Source: DP-20 sp964539925
GTDB lineage: Bacteria > Desulfobacterota > Binatia > UBA9968
Assembly (NCBI GenBank): GCA_964539925.1
Contig: CAZILB010000109.1
Span: 1-13,260 of the forward strand
Reading direction: 5' to 3'
DNA length: 13,260 nt
Notes under the pieces: model-generated
Databases searched by the model: none
Told to the model about the DNA's origin: nothing
Seen by the model: only the letters and a program-made list of their open reading frames with translations
Shown here: positions 1 to 5,854 of the stretch, piece after piece
Numbering within the stretch: the stretch's first letter is position 1
Layout of the letters: each line of letters starts with the position of its first letter
Made by a program: the position numbers and the translations under genes

Positions 1-64
1 CGTCTCCGACCACCACCACTTTTCCCTCGCGGCGAATCGCCAATATGGTCGTCCCGTGCATCAT
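1..64 (-). CDS. hslV: HslV (ClpQ) protease subunit, N-terminal fragment
   Basis: Only the first 21 codons lie in the window; the gene runs off the left edge. The reading begins ATG ATG CAC GGG ACG ACC and gives MMHGTTILAIRREGKVVVVG, the typical HslV start. In this family the leader (here M-M-H-G) is removed to expose the catalytic N-terminal threonine, and an RR-x-G-K-V-x-x-x-GDG stretch follows. HslV forms the double-ring peptidase that works with the HslU ATPase in the cytoplasm. Position downstream of xerC on the same strand matches the common xerC-hslV-hslU (codVWX) order, so hslU is expected just outside the window. Either of the two consecutive ATG codons (64-62 or 61-59) could be the start. 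Neither has a Shine-Dalgarno, because a palindromic heptamer repeat ends at the start codon. Identity rests on a short stretch plus context. Confidence 0.85.
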   Translation of the reverse strand, partial: MMHGTTILAIRREGKVVVVGD

Positions 65-121
65 TTTGGATTTTGGATTGCCGATTTTGGATTCCCAATC
101 GAAAATCCAAAATCTAAAATC
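64..121. repeat. AT-rich heptamer repeat forming a 25-bp-arm palindrome
   Basis: On the plus strand the segment reads as 7-nt units: TTTTGGA, TTTTGGA, TTGCCGA, TTTTGGA, TTCCCAA, TCGAAAA, TCCAAAA, TCTAAAA, then TC. The second half is close to the reverse complement of the first: 69-93 and 97-121 match at 20 of 25 positions around a CCC loop. It fills most of the xerC-hslV gap and is far richer in A+T than its surroundings. Similar AATCCAAAATC-type intergenic repeats are familiar from several bacterial lineages. I cannot name a family for this one. Confidence 0.8.
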
Positions 122-131
122 GTACCCGGCC

Positions 132-1058
132 TCAAGCCTCGCGCCTTTTTTCCGCCCGCGGATGCGCTTTGTCGTATACCGCCGTCAGTTGATCCAGGTT
201 GACATGCGTATAGCGCTGCGTGGTCGAGAGACTGGCGTGGCCGAGCATTTCTTGAATGGCGCGCAAATCGGCGCCGCCGTTTAACAAATGCGTCGCAAAG
301 CTGTGGCGCAGGCCATGGGGTCCCATTTTGACCTGGATCCCGGCAAGCTTCAAATGTTTTACGACGGTGCGCGCAACGCTCCGGGTGGTAATGCGCTCGC
401 CCCGGTTGTTGAGAAACACCGGAGTTTCCCCCTTGCCGGAAAAATTCCATTTATTACGCTGCTCTTGGCCATAAGCTCGCAGGGCCTCCAGCGCCGCATC
501 GCCGATAGGAACGATGCGCTCCCTGGAGCCCTTGCCGACGACTCGAACGATCCCCAACTGAAAGTCGATGTCGGCCCAGTTGAGCCCGACAAGTTCGCTC
601 ACCCTGATGCCGGTAGAGTAAAACACCTCCAACGCCGCCCGGTCCCGCACGTCGAGGCTGGTTTTTATTTTGATTCCCCCCAAAAGTTGAAAGGCGTCGT
701 CCACCGAGAGAAAAGCCGGCAGGGGCTTTTCCTGCTTGGGGGAATGGATCAGCAACATCGGGTCCTTCGCGAGCCGCTTGGTCGCGACCAGATAACGAAA
801 AAAGCCTTTGAGCGCCGCGAGCTTTCTCCCGACGGAACTCTTTTTTCGCTCCCGGGTCAACGACGCGAGAAAGGCCCGCGCGACGTGAACATCGACCTTT
901 TGCAGATCAACGCCGCCGTCCCCGTCGGACGCCAGCTTTCGTTCGCCGAGAAATCGCCGAAACTGCGCCAGGTCGCTCAGATAGTTCCGCAGGGTATGCG
1001 GCGAAACGTTGCGCTCGCTGCGCAGGTGCCCGGCAAATTGCTGAATGAGTTGATCCAA
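132..1058 (-). CDS. xerC: Tyrosine recombinase XerC
   Basis: A 308-residue site-specific recombinase, the usual length for XerC/XerD, which resolve chromosome dimers at dif during division. The N-terminal SAM-like core-binding domain spans about residues 1-95 and the catalytic domain about 115-295. All six active-site residues are visible: R152 (TGIRVSEL), K176 (GKGSRE), H248 and R251 (HGLRH), H274 (LGHASLSTTQ) and the nucleophile Y283 (RYTHV). The C-terminal VYDKAHPRA and the downstream hslV favour XerC over XerD. The start is TTG at 1058-1056, with GGAG at 1065-1068 about six bases upstream; the only other upstream in-frame codons run directly into a TAA. It is divergent from the hydrolase gene. 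An acidic, glycine-rich insertion near residues 45-50 is a minor variation. Confidence 0.93.
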   Translation of the reverse strand: MDQLIQQFAGHLRSERNVSPHTLRNYLSDLAQFRRFLGERKLASDGDGGVDLQKVDVHVARAFLASLTRERKKSSVGRKLAALKGFFRYLVATKRLAKDPMLLIHSPKQEKPLPAFLSVDDAFQLLGGIKIKTSLDVRDRAALEVFYSTGIRVSELVGLNWADIDFQLGIVRVVGKGSRERIVPIGDAALEALRAYGQEQRNKWNFSGKGETPVFLNNRGERITTRSVARTVVKHLKLAGIQVKMGPHGLRHSFATHLLNGGADLRAIQEMLGHASLSTTQRYTHVNLDQLTAVYDKAHPRAEKRREA

Positions 1059-1164
1059 GATGGACTCCGCGGAAAGTTAGAATACCACGCTCTCAAAAAT
1101 AACCAAATCGCCGCGTCTGCCGGTTTTGAGGCCGCCGCGCCTTTATGCTATCCGTGCCTATCCC

Positions 1165-1920
1165 ATGGACGAAGCGAACCTGTCATTTCAAAACTGCCGC
1201 GGCGACACCCTGAGGGGCGTGCTGCATTATCCGACTGAAAAAAAGCCGCGCGGCTCGGTGATTCTCTGCCATGGCATGGAATCGAACAAGGACAGCGAGA
1301 AGCTGGTGTTCCTGGGCCGGATGCTGGCAGCACGCGGCATTCTCGCGCTGAGGTTCGACTTTTCGTACGCCGGCGAGTCGAGCGGCAAGTTCGAAGATGT
1401 CACCTATAGCGGCGAGGTTGAAGATCTGAAAGCCGCCTACGCCCTTATGCGCAGCCGACAAGACGGTAAAATCGCGATTCTCGGTTCCAGCATGGGCGGC
1501 ACGGTGGCGCTGCTTTTCGCCGGCCAACAACCCGAAATCGCCGCGTTGGTGACCGTCGCCGCGCCGCTTCACCCGGAGCGCTTTCCCCAACGGATTTTGA
1601 CGCCGGCCGAGTTGCGCCTTTGGCGCGAGCGGGGCTTTACGATCTACAACGGGCAGCGTCTGAACGTTTCGCTGCTCGAGGATCTGGAAAGAATCAATCT
1701 GCCCGAAGCGGCACGGCGGATTCGTTGTCCGGTATTGGTTCTCCACGGCGAAGCCGACGAGATCGTGCCTGTCGCCGAAGCCCATGAGCTCTACGCCTGC
1801 CTTAACAGCGACAAGCGGTTGTCGGTCTTAAACGGAACCGATCACCGGCTTTCCGATCCGGCGATCATGCAGCAGGCAATGGCCCAGGCGTTTGATTGGC
1901 TTACCGAACATGTTAGGTAA
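1165..1920 (+). CDS. Alpha/beta hydrolase, serine-aminopeptidase/esterase-like
   Basis: A 251-residue single-domain alpha/beta hydrolase, probably cytoplasmic because no signal peptide is visible. Fold markers occur in order: the oxyanion-hole motif HG at residues 36-37, the nucleophile elbow GSSMGG with Ser109, the acid Asp198 in LHGEADEIVP and the base His227 in GTDHRLSD. A lid-like helical insertion lies at about 138-185. The sequence resembles S33-type/feruloyl-esterase-like hydrolases that carry HGMxSNKDS after strand 3, but the substrate cannot be read. A longer frame opens at TTG 1126. I chose ATG 1165 because the upstream 13 codons are arginine/proline-rich and outside the fold, although neither start has an obvious ribosome site. 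It appears co-transcribed with the lipoprotein gene 9 bp downstream. Confidence 0.85.
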   Translation: MDEANLSFQNCRGDTLRGVLHYPTEKKPRGSVILCHGMESNKDSEKLVFLGRMLAARGILALRFDFSYAGESSGKFEDVTYSGEVEDLKAAYALMRSRQDGKIAILGSSMGGTVALLFAGQQPEIAALVTVAAPLHPERFPQRILTPAELRLWRERGFTIYNGQRLNVSLLEDLERINLPEAARRIRCPVLVLHGEADEIVPVAEAHELYACLNSDKRLSVLNGTDHRLSDPAIMQQAMAQAFDWLTEHVR

Positions 1921-1929
1921 TGACTTGCC

Positions 1930-2343
1930 ATGTTAAATGCGAAAAACGGCCGCGGCGTCTTGCTCGTCTTGGCGCTATTGCTCGCAGCCGCCTGCAACCG
2001 GGACTTGAGCAGCGCCCAGGGCGTCGCCGAAGAGTTTGTCGATCGTCATTATGTGGCGATGGATCTGCAAAAGTCCAAAGATCTGGCCGTGAGCGTCGCC
2101 CTTGCAAAGGTCAATGAGCAAATTCGCCTTATCGAAGGCCATAAGATCGACGCTTCCACCCAGAAACCAAAAGTCAGCTACAGGCTCCTGGAGAAAAAAG
2201 AAAGCGAGCGCCGGGCGTCCTTTCTCTTCGAGGGCACCATCCGCTCGGACGACAATATGTCCTTTACCCGCCAGTGGCTGATCACCGCGCGCAAGGAGGG
2301 AGACCTCTGGCGGGTTTCCAACTTTACGGAATCCGACTCATAA
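1930..2343 (+). CDS. Small predicted lipoprotein of unknown function
   Basis: A 137-residue protein with a classic export signal: K5 and R8, a hydrophobic stretch (VLLVLALLLAAA) and Cys22 as the candidate lipidated residue (LAAAC, with Ala rather than the commoner Leu at -3). The mature part is small and polar, with an N-terminal helix (AQGVAEEFVDRHYVAMDLQ), a lysine/glutamate-rich middle, and a C-terminal beta region ending in EGDLWRVSNFTES. This layout recalls NTF2-like lipoproteins (DUF4878 type), in which a helix packs on a curved sheet and the last strand reads W-x-V. That assignment is by pattern only. It starts 9 bp after the hydrolase stop, with TAGGTAA overlapping that stop as the only ribosome-site candidate, so translational coupling is likely. 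It may be an envelope partner of the hydrolase, but no function is shown. Confidence 0.75.
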   Translation: MLNAKNGRGVLLVLALLLAAACNRDLSSAQGVAEEFVDRHYVAMDLQKSKDLAVSVALAKVNEQIRLIEGHKIDASTQKPKVSYRLLEKKESERRASFLFEGTIRSDDNMSFTRQWLITARKEGDLWRVSNFTESDS

Positions 2344-2351
2344 AGACCGGG

Positions 2352-2423
2352 GGCGGAAGGCTAAAGGATGGAGACGGGGACATCCGGCCACCCGACTCTC
2401 TTTTCATCCTTCCGCCTTCATCC
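2352..2423. repeat. Inverted heptamer repeat between convergent genes
   Basis: Arms at 2352-2370 and 2405-2423 match at 15 of 19 positions as an inverted repeat, with a 34-nt loop. Both arms are built from purine-rich heptamers: GGCGGAA, GGCTAAA, GGATGGA on the plus strand at left, and GGATGAA, GGCGGAA, GGATGAA on the minus strand at right. The element occupies the 93-bp gap between the stops of the lipoprotein and MFS genes, where a bidirectional terminator would be expected. There is no U-tract of normal length, so a terminator role is only possible. Confidence 0.6.
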
Positions 2424-2436
2424 TTCTAACTTTCTC

Positions 2437-3765
2437 CTACGCTCCTGCCGGCTGCGCGGCAGCGGGCGGCGGGGACGCTTCTCTGGGTTTGGTCTTGATC
2501 TGCAGCGCGAGACCCGCGGCGATCATCGCAATCACGCCGCCCGAGAGAAACGCAAGCTGGTAATCGCCCAGCCATGTGCGAAGAGCGCCGGCCGCCGAGG
2601 CCATGATCGCAGCGCCGATTTGGTGCGACATGAAGATCCAACCGTAGACTTTGCCGACGTTTTGTTTGCCGAAGGTATCGGCCGTGATCGCCATTGAAGG
2701 CGGCACTGTGGCGAACCAATCAAGGCCGTAAATTATCGCAAATACCACCAGGCCGGTAAAACTGTTAACAAAGGGCAGGATGAGCAAGGAGACGCCTCGC
2801 AGCGCGTAAACCAGCGCCAGCCATTTCTGCGGCTGCACCCGGTCGATCATCCAGCCGGAAAAAATCGTTCCGACCATGTTCAGGCCGCCCATGATTCCAA
2901 GAATCGACGCTGCGGCGATCTGGGGTATGCCGATTTCGATCTCGTGCGGAATTAAGTGGGTGCCGATTAATCCGTTGGCGGTTCCGCCGCAGACGAAGAA
3001 ACTGCCGGCGAGCAACCAAAAAGTCGGGTGCGTCACGACCTCTTTCGCCGTGATCGTCGCGTTTTTTGCCGGCATGCCGCGCAATGATGCCGCCCCGCCG
3101 CCGATCGCGGCGGCCGGTTGACCGGCGCCGTAGGGCTCCAAACCAACATCGGATGGATCGTCGCGCATGAAAAGAAAAATCAACGGCAGCAAAATCATGG
3201 CGACAAAGATCAATGTCATCGATCCCAGGCGCCAGCCGGCAAAGGTGATCATGGCCATGAAAAACGGCAGAAAAATAATCTGCCCGGTCGAGCTGGCGCT
3301 GCCGAGGATGCCCAGCGCGAGCCCGCGCCGGGCGACGAACCAGCGGGTGCCCACGGTGGCGGTCAGCACCGAACCGACTCCGCCGGCGCCGAGGCCGACG
3401 ATCACCCCCCAGACGAGAAAAAACTGCCAGAACTCGGTCATCGCCACGGTGCCGCTAACGCCGACAATCAGGAAAAGCAGACTGCCCATCATCACTTTGC
3501 GCGGGCCGTAACGATCGATCAGGTAGCCGCTCAGCGGCGCCGCAACGCCGAAGAGCAACAGATTCATGCTCACCGCCGAAGCGATGAGCGTCCGGCTCCA
3601 GCCGAATTCGGCCTCCAGCGGATGGATCAGCACCGACGGCGAAGAGCGCACCCCAGCGCTCGTCAAAGTGGTCAAAAAACAGATCCCAAGAACCAACCAA
3701 CCATAGTAAAAAGGCAACGATAGCGGCGGGCGTTTTTGAGGTTTGTCCGCGATGAGATTTGGCAT
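2437..3765 (-). CDS. MFS transporter, monocarboxylate/oxalate:formate-antiporter-like
   Basis: A 442-residue inner-membrane protein of the major facilitator superfamily. Hydrophobic segments group into two halves of about six helices, separated by a polar loop near residues 208-250 (RDDPSDVGLEPYG onward). The MFS motif between helices 2 and 3 is present as GYLIDRYGPRKV at about 80-91, with an echo in the second half (GWMIDRVQPQKW). The opening FYYGWLVLGICF and the SSPSVLIHPLEAEFGWSR stretch are typical of the monocarboxylate/oxalate-formate branch that carries small organic anions, but the substrate cannot be deduced. The C-terminus is a proline/alanine-rich tail (PPPAAAQPAGA). The ATG at 3765 has only a weak AAAGA upstream. 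A candidate promoter lies so close that the message may be leaderless. It is convergent with the lipoprotein gene and divergent from the methyltransferase gene. Confidence 0.88.
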   Translation of the reverse strand: MPNLIADKPQKRPPLSLPFYYGWLVLGICFLTTLTSAGVRSSPSVLIHPLEAEFGWSRTLIASAVSMNLLLFGVAAPLSGYLIDRYGPRKVMMGSLLFLIVGVSGTVAMTEFWQFFLVWGVIVGLGAGGVGSVLTATVGTRWFVARRGLALGILGSASSTGQIIFLPFFMAMITFAGWRLGSMTLIFVAMILLPLIFLFMRDDPSDVGLEPYGAGQPAAAIGGGAASLRGMPAKNATITAKEVVTHPTFWLLAGSFFVCGGTANGLIGTHLIPHEIEIGIPQIAAASILGIMGGLNMVGTIFSGWMIDRVQPQKWLALVYALRGVSLLILPFVNSFTGLVVFAIIYGLDWFATVPPSMAITADTFGKQNVGKVYGWIFMSHQIGAAIMASAAGALRTWLGDYQLAFLSGGVIAMIAAGLALQIKTKPREASPPPAAAQPAGA

Positions 3766-3770
3766 TTCTT

Positions 3771-3800
3771 TATATAGCCAAGTTTCCGGCTAAATGACAA
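3771..3800 (-). promoter_or_regulatory. Candidate sigma-70 promoter of the MFS gene
   Basis: On the minus strand TTGTCA (3800-3795, 5 of 6 to consensus) is followed after 18 nt by TATATA (3776-3771, 4 of 6). The -10 box is only 5 nt from the ATG, so transcription would begin at or next to the start codon. This is a match by eye and unproven. Confidence 0.35.
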
Positions 3801-3878
3801 ACCGGCCATGTTTCACTACGGAGTGCAGCCGATTAGGCGAGCGCCGTCGGTCGCCGCGGTTTTCAGGCCGGCCGGGAA

Positions 3879-4460
3879 ATGTTATGGATTGCCGTTGTGA
3901 AGCGAATCGTCGTTGGCCTGGTGATCGCATGGGTGGCTCTAAGCGGTAGAACCGTCAAGAGCGCCGGCTTTCCCGAAGAAATCCCCTTTGTCCCCACGCC
4001 CATAGCGGTCGTCGACAAGATGCTCGAACTGGCCGATATCAAGAAGGGCGACGTGCTCTACGATCTCGGCAGCGGCGACGGCCGGATCGTGATTCGCGCC
4101 GCGCAAAAATACGGCATACGCGCCGTGGGCATCGAAGTCGACAGCCTGTTGCTCGCCGAAGCGCGCAAGGCCGCTCAGGCCGCCGGCGTCAGCCACCTGG
4201 TTCAGTTCCGCGCCGAAGACGCCTTGAAGGCCGATATCTCCCGCGCCACCGTCGTCACGCTGTATATGCTGCCGTGGTTCAACGAAGCGATGAAGCCCAA
4301 TTTTAAGAAGATGCTCAAGCCCGGCGCGCGCATCGTCGCCCACGACTTCGGCATTGAAGGCTGGGAACCGGACCTCACCGTAAAGCTCCCCGACTGGGAA
4401 ATCAAAGCCGGCGGCCGCAAGCACCAGCATGTGCTGTTTTTATGGCGGATCATGCGATGA
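3879..4460 (+). CDS. Membrane-anchored SAM methyltransferase, FAM173/ATPSCKMT-like
   Basis: A 193-residue class I methyltransferase. A hydrophobic N-terminal segment (about residues 10-22, flanked by K8/R9 and R24/K27) precedes PFVPTP (37-41), then motif I YDLGSGDGRI (61-70), the SAM-ribose acidic residue E86 in VGIEVD, and D114 in RAEDA. ATVVTLYMLP (123-132) and LKPGARIVAHDF (146-157) follow. The VPTP-(x)n-DLGSGDGRI and TLYLLP pattern is that of the FAM173 family, whose mitochondrial members trimethylate lysine in the ATP synthase c-ring or the adenine nucleotide translocator. A bacterial target is not established. The ATG at 3879 lacks a good ribosome site; GTG at 3897 (giving MKRIVVGLVIAW) is an alternative. 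The 3' end overlaps hisA by 21 bp on the opposite strand. Confidence 0.85.
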   Translation: MLWIAVVKRIVVGLVIAWVALSGRTVKSAGFPEEIPFVPTPIAVVDKMLELADIKKGDVLYDLGSGDGRIVIRAAQKYGIRAVGIEVDSLLLAEARKAAQAAGVSHLVQFRAEDALKADISRATVVTLYMLPWFNEAMKPNFKKMLKPGARIVAHDFGIEGWEPDLTVKLPDWEIKAGGRKHQHVLFLWRIMR

Positions 4461-5180
4461 TTTTGCAGCCCGCCGCGCGTCTCCCAAGCCAAAAGCGCCG
4501 GCGTAAAGAGCCTTGCCGACGATGACGCCCTCGACGCCTTCCTTCTCAAGCGGCAAAAGCCTGCGGATATCGTCCAACGCCGCCACGCCGCCGGAGGCGA
4601 TGATGGGAATTTTCACGGCCCGCGCGATCTTGAGGGTTTCGTCCAGGTTGACTCCCGCACTTGTGCCGTCGCGGCTGATGTCGGTGTAAATAATCCGCGA
4701 GGCGCCGCCCTGCTCGCAGCGTTTGGCGAGTTCGACCGCGTCCATCGCGGTGGTTTCCTTCCATCCCTTGACCGCCACCTTGCCCGCGCGCGCGTCGATG
4801 CCGGCGACGACCTTGCCGGGAAACGCCTTGCACAGTTTGCGCAGCAGAGCGGCATTGTCGTAAGCCGCCGTACCGATCACGACGCGCGCGACGCCGAGAT
4901 TCAACGCCGCCTCGACGGCTTCGAGGGATCGAAGGCCGCCGCCCAGTTCCACCGACAATCCGGGTTGTTTGCAAATCTCGGCAACTTCGCGCGTATGCAC
5001 CGGACGGCCTGCAACGGCGCCGTTTAGATCGACGATGTGCAAAAAAGTCGCGCCCTGCGCGAGCCAATGCTTTGCGGCCGCGACGGGATCTTCAAAGTAG
5101 ACGGTTTCCTGGTCCATTTCGCCCTGAAAAAGGCGAACGCAGCGGCCGTCCTTGAGATCGATGGCGGGGATGACCAACAT
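4440..5180 (-). CDS. hisA: HisA, ProFAR isomerase (histidine biosynthesis)
   Basis: A 246-residue (beta/alpha)8 barrel that catalyses the Amadori rearrangement of ProFAR to PRFAR in the cytoplasm, the fourth step committed to histidine. The general acid/base aspartates D8 (PAIDLKDG) and D129 (VAGIDARAG) are both present, as are T166 (YTDISRDG) and the phosphate-binding loops GGG (80-82) and ASGGV (195-199), with VGKALY near the end. The start MLVIPAIDLKDG is unambiguous. A longer open frame runs back into hisH but has no family similarity. It begins 4 bp after the hisH stop, with no strong ribosome site, suggesting coupled translation. It is the last gene of the minus-strand block here. hisF, which usually follows, is replaced by a convergent methyltransferase gene. 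Confidence 0.96.
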   Translation of the reverse strand: MLVIPAIDLKDGRCVRLFQGEMDQETVYFEDPVAAAKHWLAQGATFLHIVDLNGAVAGRPVHTREVAEICKQPGLSVELGGGLRSLEAVEAALNLGVARVVIGTAAYDNAALLRKLCKAFPGKVVAGIDARAGKVAVKGWKETTAMDAVELAKRCEQGGASRIIYTDISRDGTSAGVNLDETLKIARAVKIPIIASGGVAALDDIRRLLPLEKEGVEGVIVGKALYAGAFGLGDARRAAKSSHDPP

Positions 5181-5184
5181 AGTT

Positions 5185-5802
5185 TCAGTTCGACGCGACA
5201 AAGCGCCCAAAGTTGGCGAGAATGCGCAGTCCGAGTTCCTGGCTCTTTTCCGGATGAAACTGACAGGCGAATAGTCTCTGCGTCGCGATGCTCGAGGCGA
5301 AAGGCTCGCCGTAATCCGTGGTCGTCGCAACAATCGAGCGATCGTCGGGTACGACGTAAAAAGAGTGCACGAAGTAGACATAGTCGCCGCTGGAAATTCC
5401 TTCCAGAAACGGCGAATCTTGTTGCTTGTCGATGCGGTTCCAGCCCATATGAGGGACTTTGAGGTCTCGGCCGGCTGCGAAACCGACGACCCTGCCGGCA
5501 AATAGATCGAGCCCCTTCTGTTTGCCGAACTCCTCGCTTTCGGAAAACAGCAACTGAAAGCCGAGGCAGATGCCCAAAAACGGCTTTTGCCGCCCGATCA
5601 AATCGCGAATCGGCTCGATGAGTCCGAACTTCGCGAGGTTCGCCATGCAGGCGCTGAAGGCGCCGACTCCCGGCAGCACCACGCCGCGGGCGGATTGAAT
5701 CTGCCCGACATCGCGGGTCACTGCCGCGTTGAAGCCGACGCGTTCCAGCCCTTTCTGCACGCTGCGCAGGTTCCCCATGCCGTAGTCGATGATCGCAATC
5801 AT
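5185..5802 (-). CDS. hisH: HisH, glutamine amidotransferase subunit of IGP synthase
   Basis: A 205-residue class I glutamine amidotransferase of normal HisH length. It hydrolyses glutamine and channels ammonia to HisF, which makes imidazole glycerol phosphate and AICAR. The catalytic triad is present: Cys79 in GICLG, His183 and Glu185 in QFHPEKS. The opening IIDYGMGNLRSV, the LPGVGAF turn (43-49) and PHMGWN (117-122) are diagnostic of HisH. GICLGFQLL has Phe where Met is usual, a mild change. The partner hisF is not in the window. The gene starts 52 bp after the true hisB stop. That gap contains a 9-nt tandem repeat, and no Shine-Dalgarno is visible before the ATG. Confidence 0.96.
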   Translation of the reverse strand: MIAIIDYGMGNLRSVQKGLERVGFNAAVTRDVGQIQSARGVVLPGVGAFSACMANLAKFGLIEPIRDLIGRQKPFLGICLGFQLLFSESEEFGKQKGLDLFAGRVVGFAAGRDLKVPHMGWNRIDKQQDSPFLEGISSGDYVYFVHSFYVVPDDRSIVATTTDYGEPFASSIATQRLFACQFHPEKSQELGLRILANFGRFVASN

Positions 5803-5813
5803 GTTTTAGACCG

Positions 5814-5849
5814 CTGGAACGATTGGAACTTCTGGAACGACTGGAACTA
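5814..5849. repeat. Four tandem 9-nt units in the hisB-hisH gap
   Basis: Plus-strand units are CTGGAACGA (5814-5822), TTGGAACTT (5823-5831), CTGGAACGA (5832-5840) and CTGGAACTA (5841-5849), sharing the core TGGAAC at constant phase. On the his mRNA strand the core reads GTTCCA. The array ends 11 nt from the hisH start codon. It is outside both genes once hisB is reconstructed; only the frame-shifted version of hisB reads through it. Confidence 0.85.
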
Positions 5850-5854
5850 AATCG

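Noticed and set aside
1126..1164. TTG at 1126 as the hydrolase start
   Set aside because: It adds 13 Arg/Pro-rich residues outside the fold, with no ribosome site, while ATG 1165 begins where the alpha/beta hydrolase domain does.
288..1238. A 316-residue open frame on the plus strand
   Set aside because: It is antisense to xerC and runs into the hydrolase start; composition only, with no conserved motif.
4440..5501. A longer hisA frame extending into hisH
   Set aside because: The upstream 107 codons are hisH read in another frame. HisA similarity begins exactly at MLVIPAIDL (5180).
5814..5849. The nonamer array as a CRISPR or as coding sequence
   Set aside because: Units are 9 nt with no spacers, and the reconstructed hisB stops at 5855 before reaching it.
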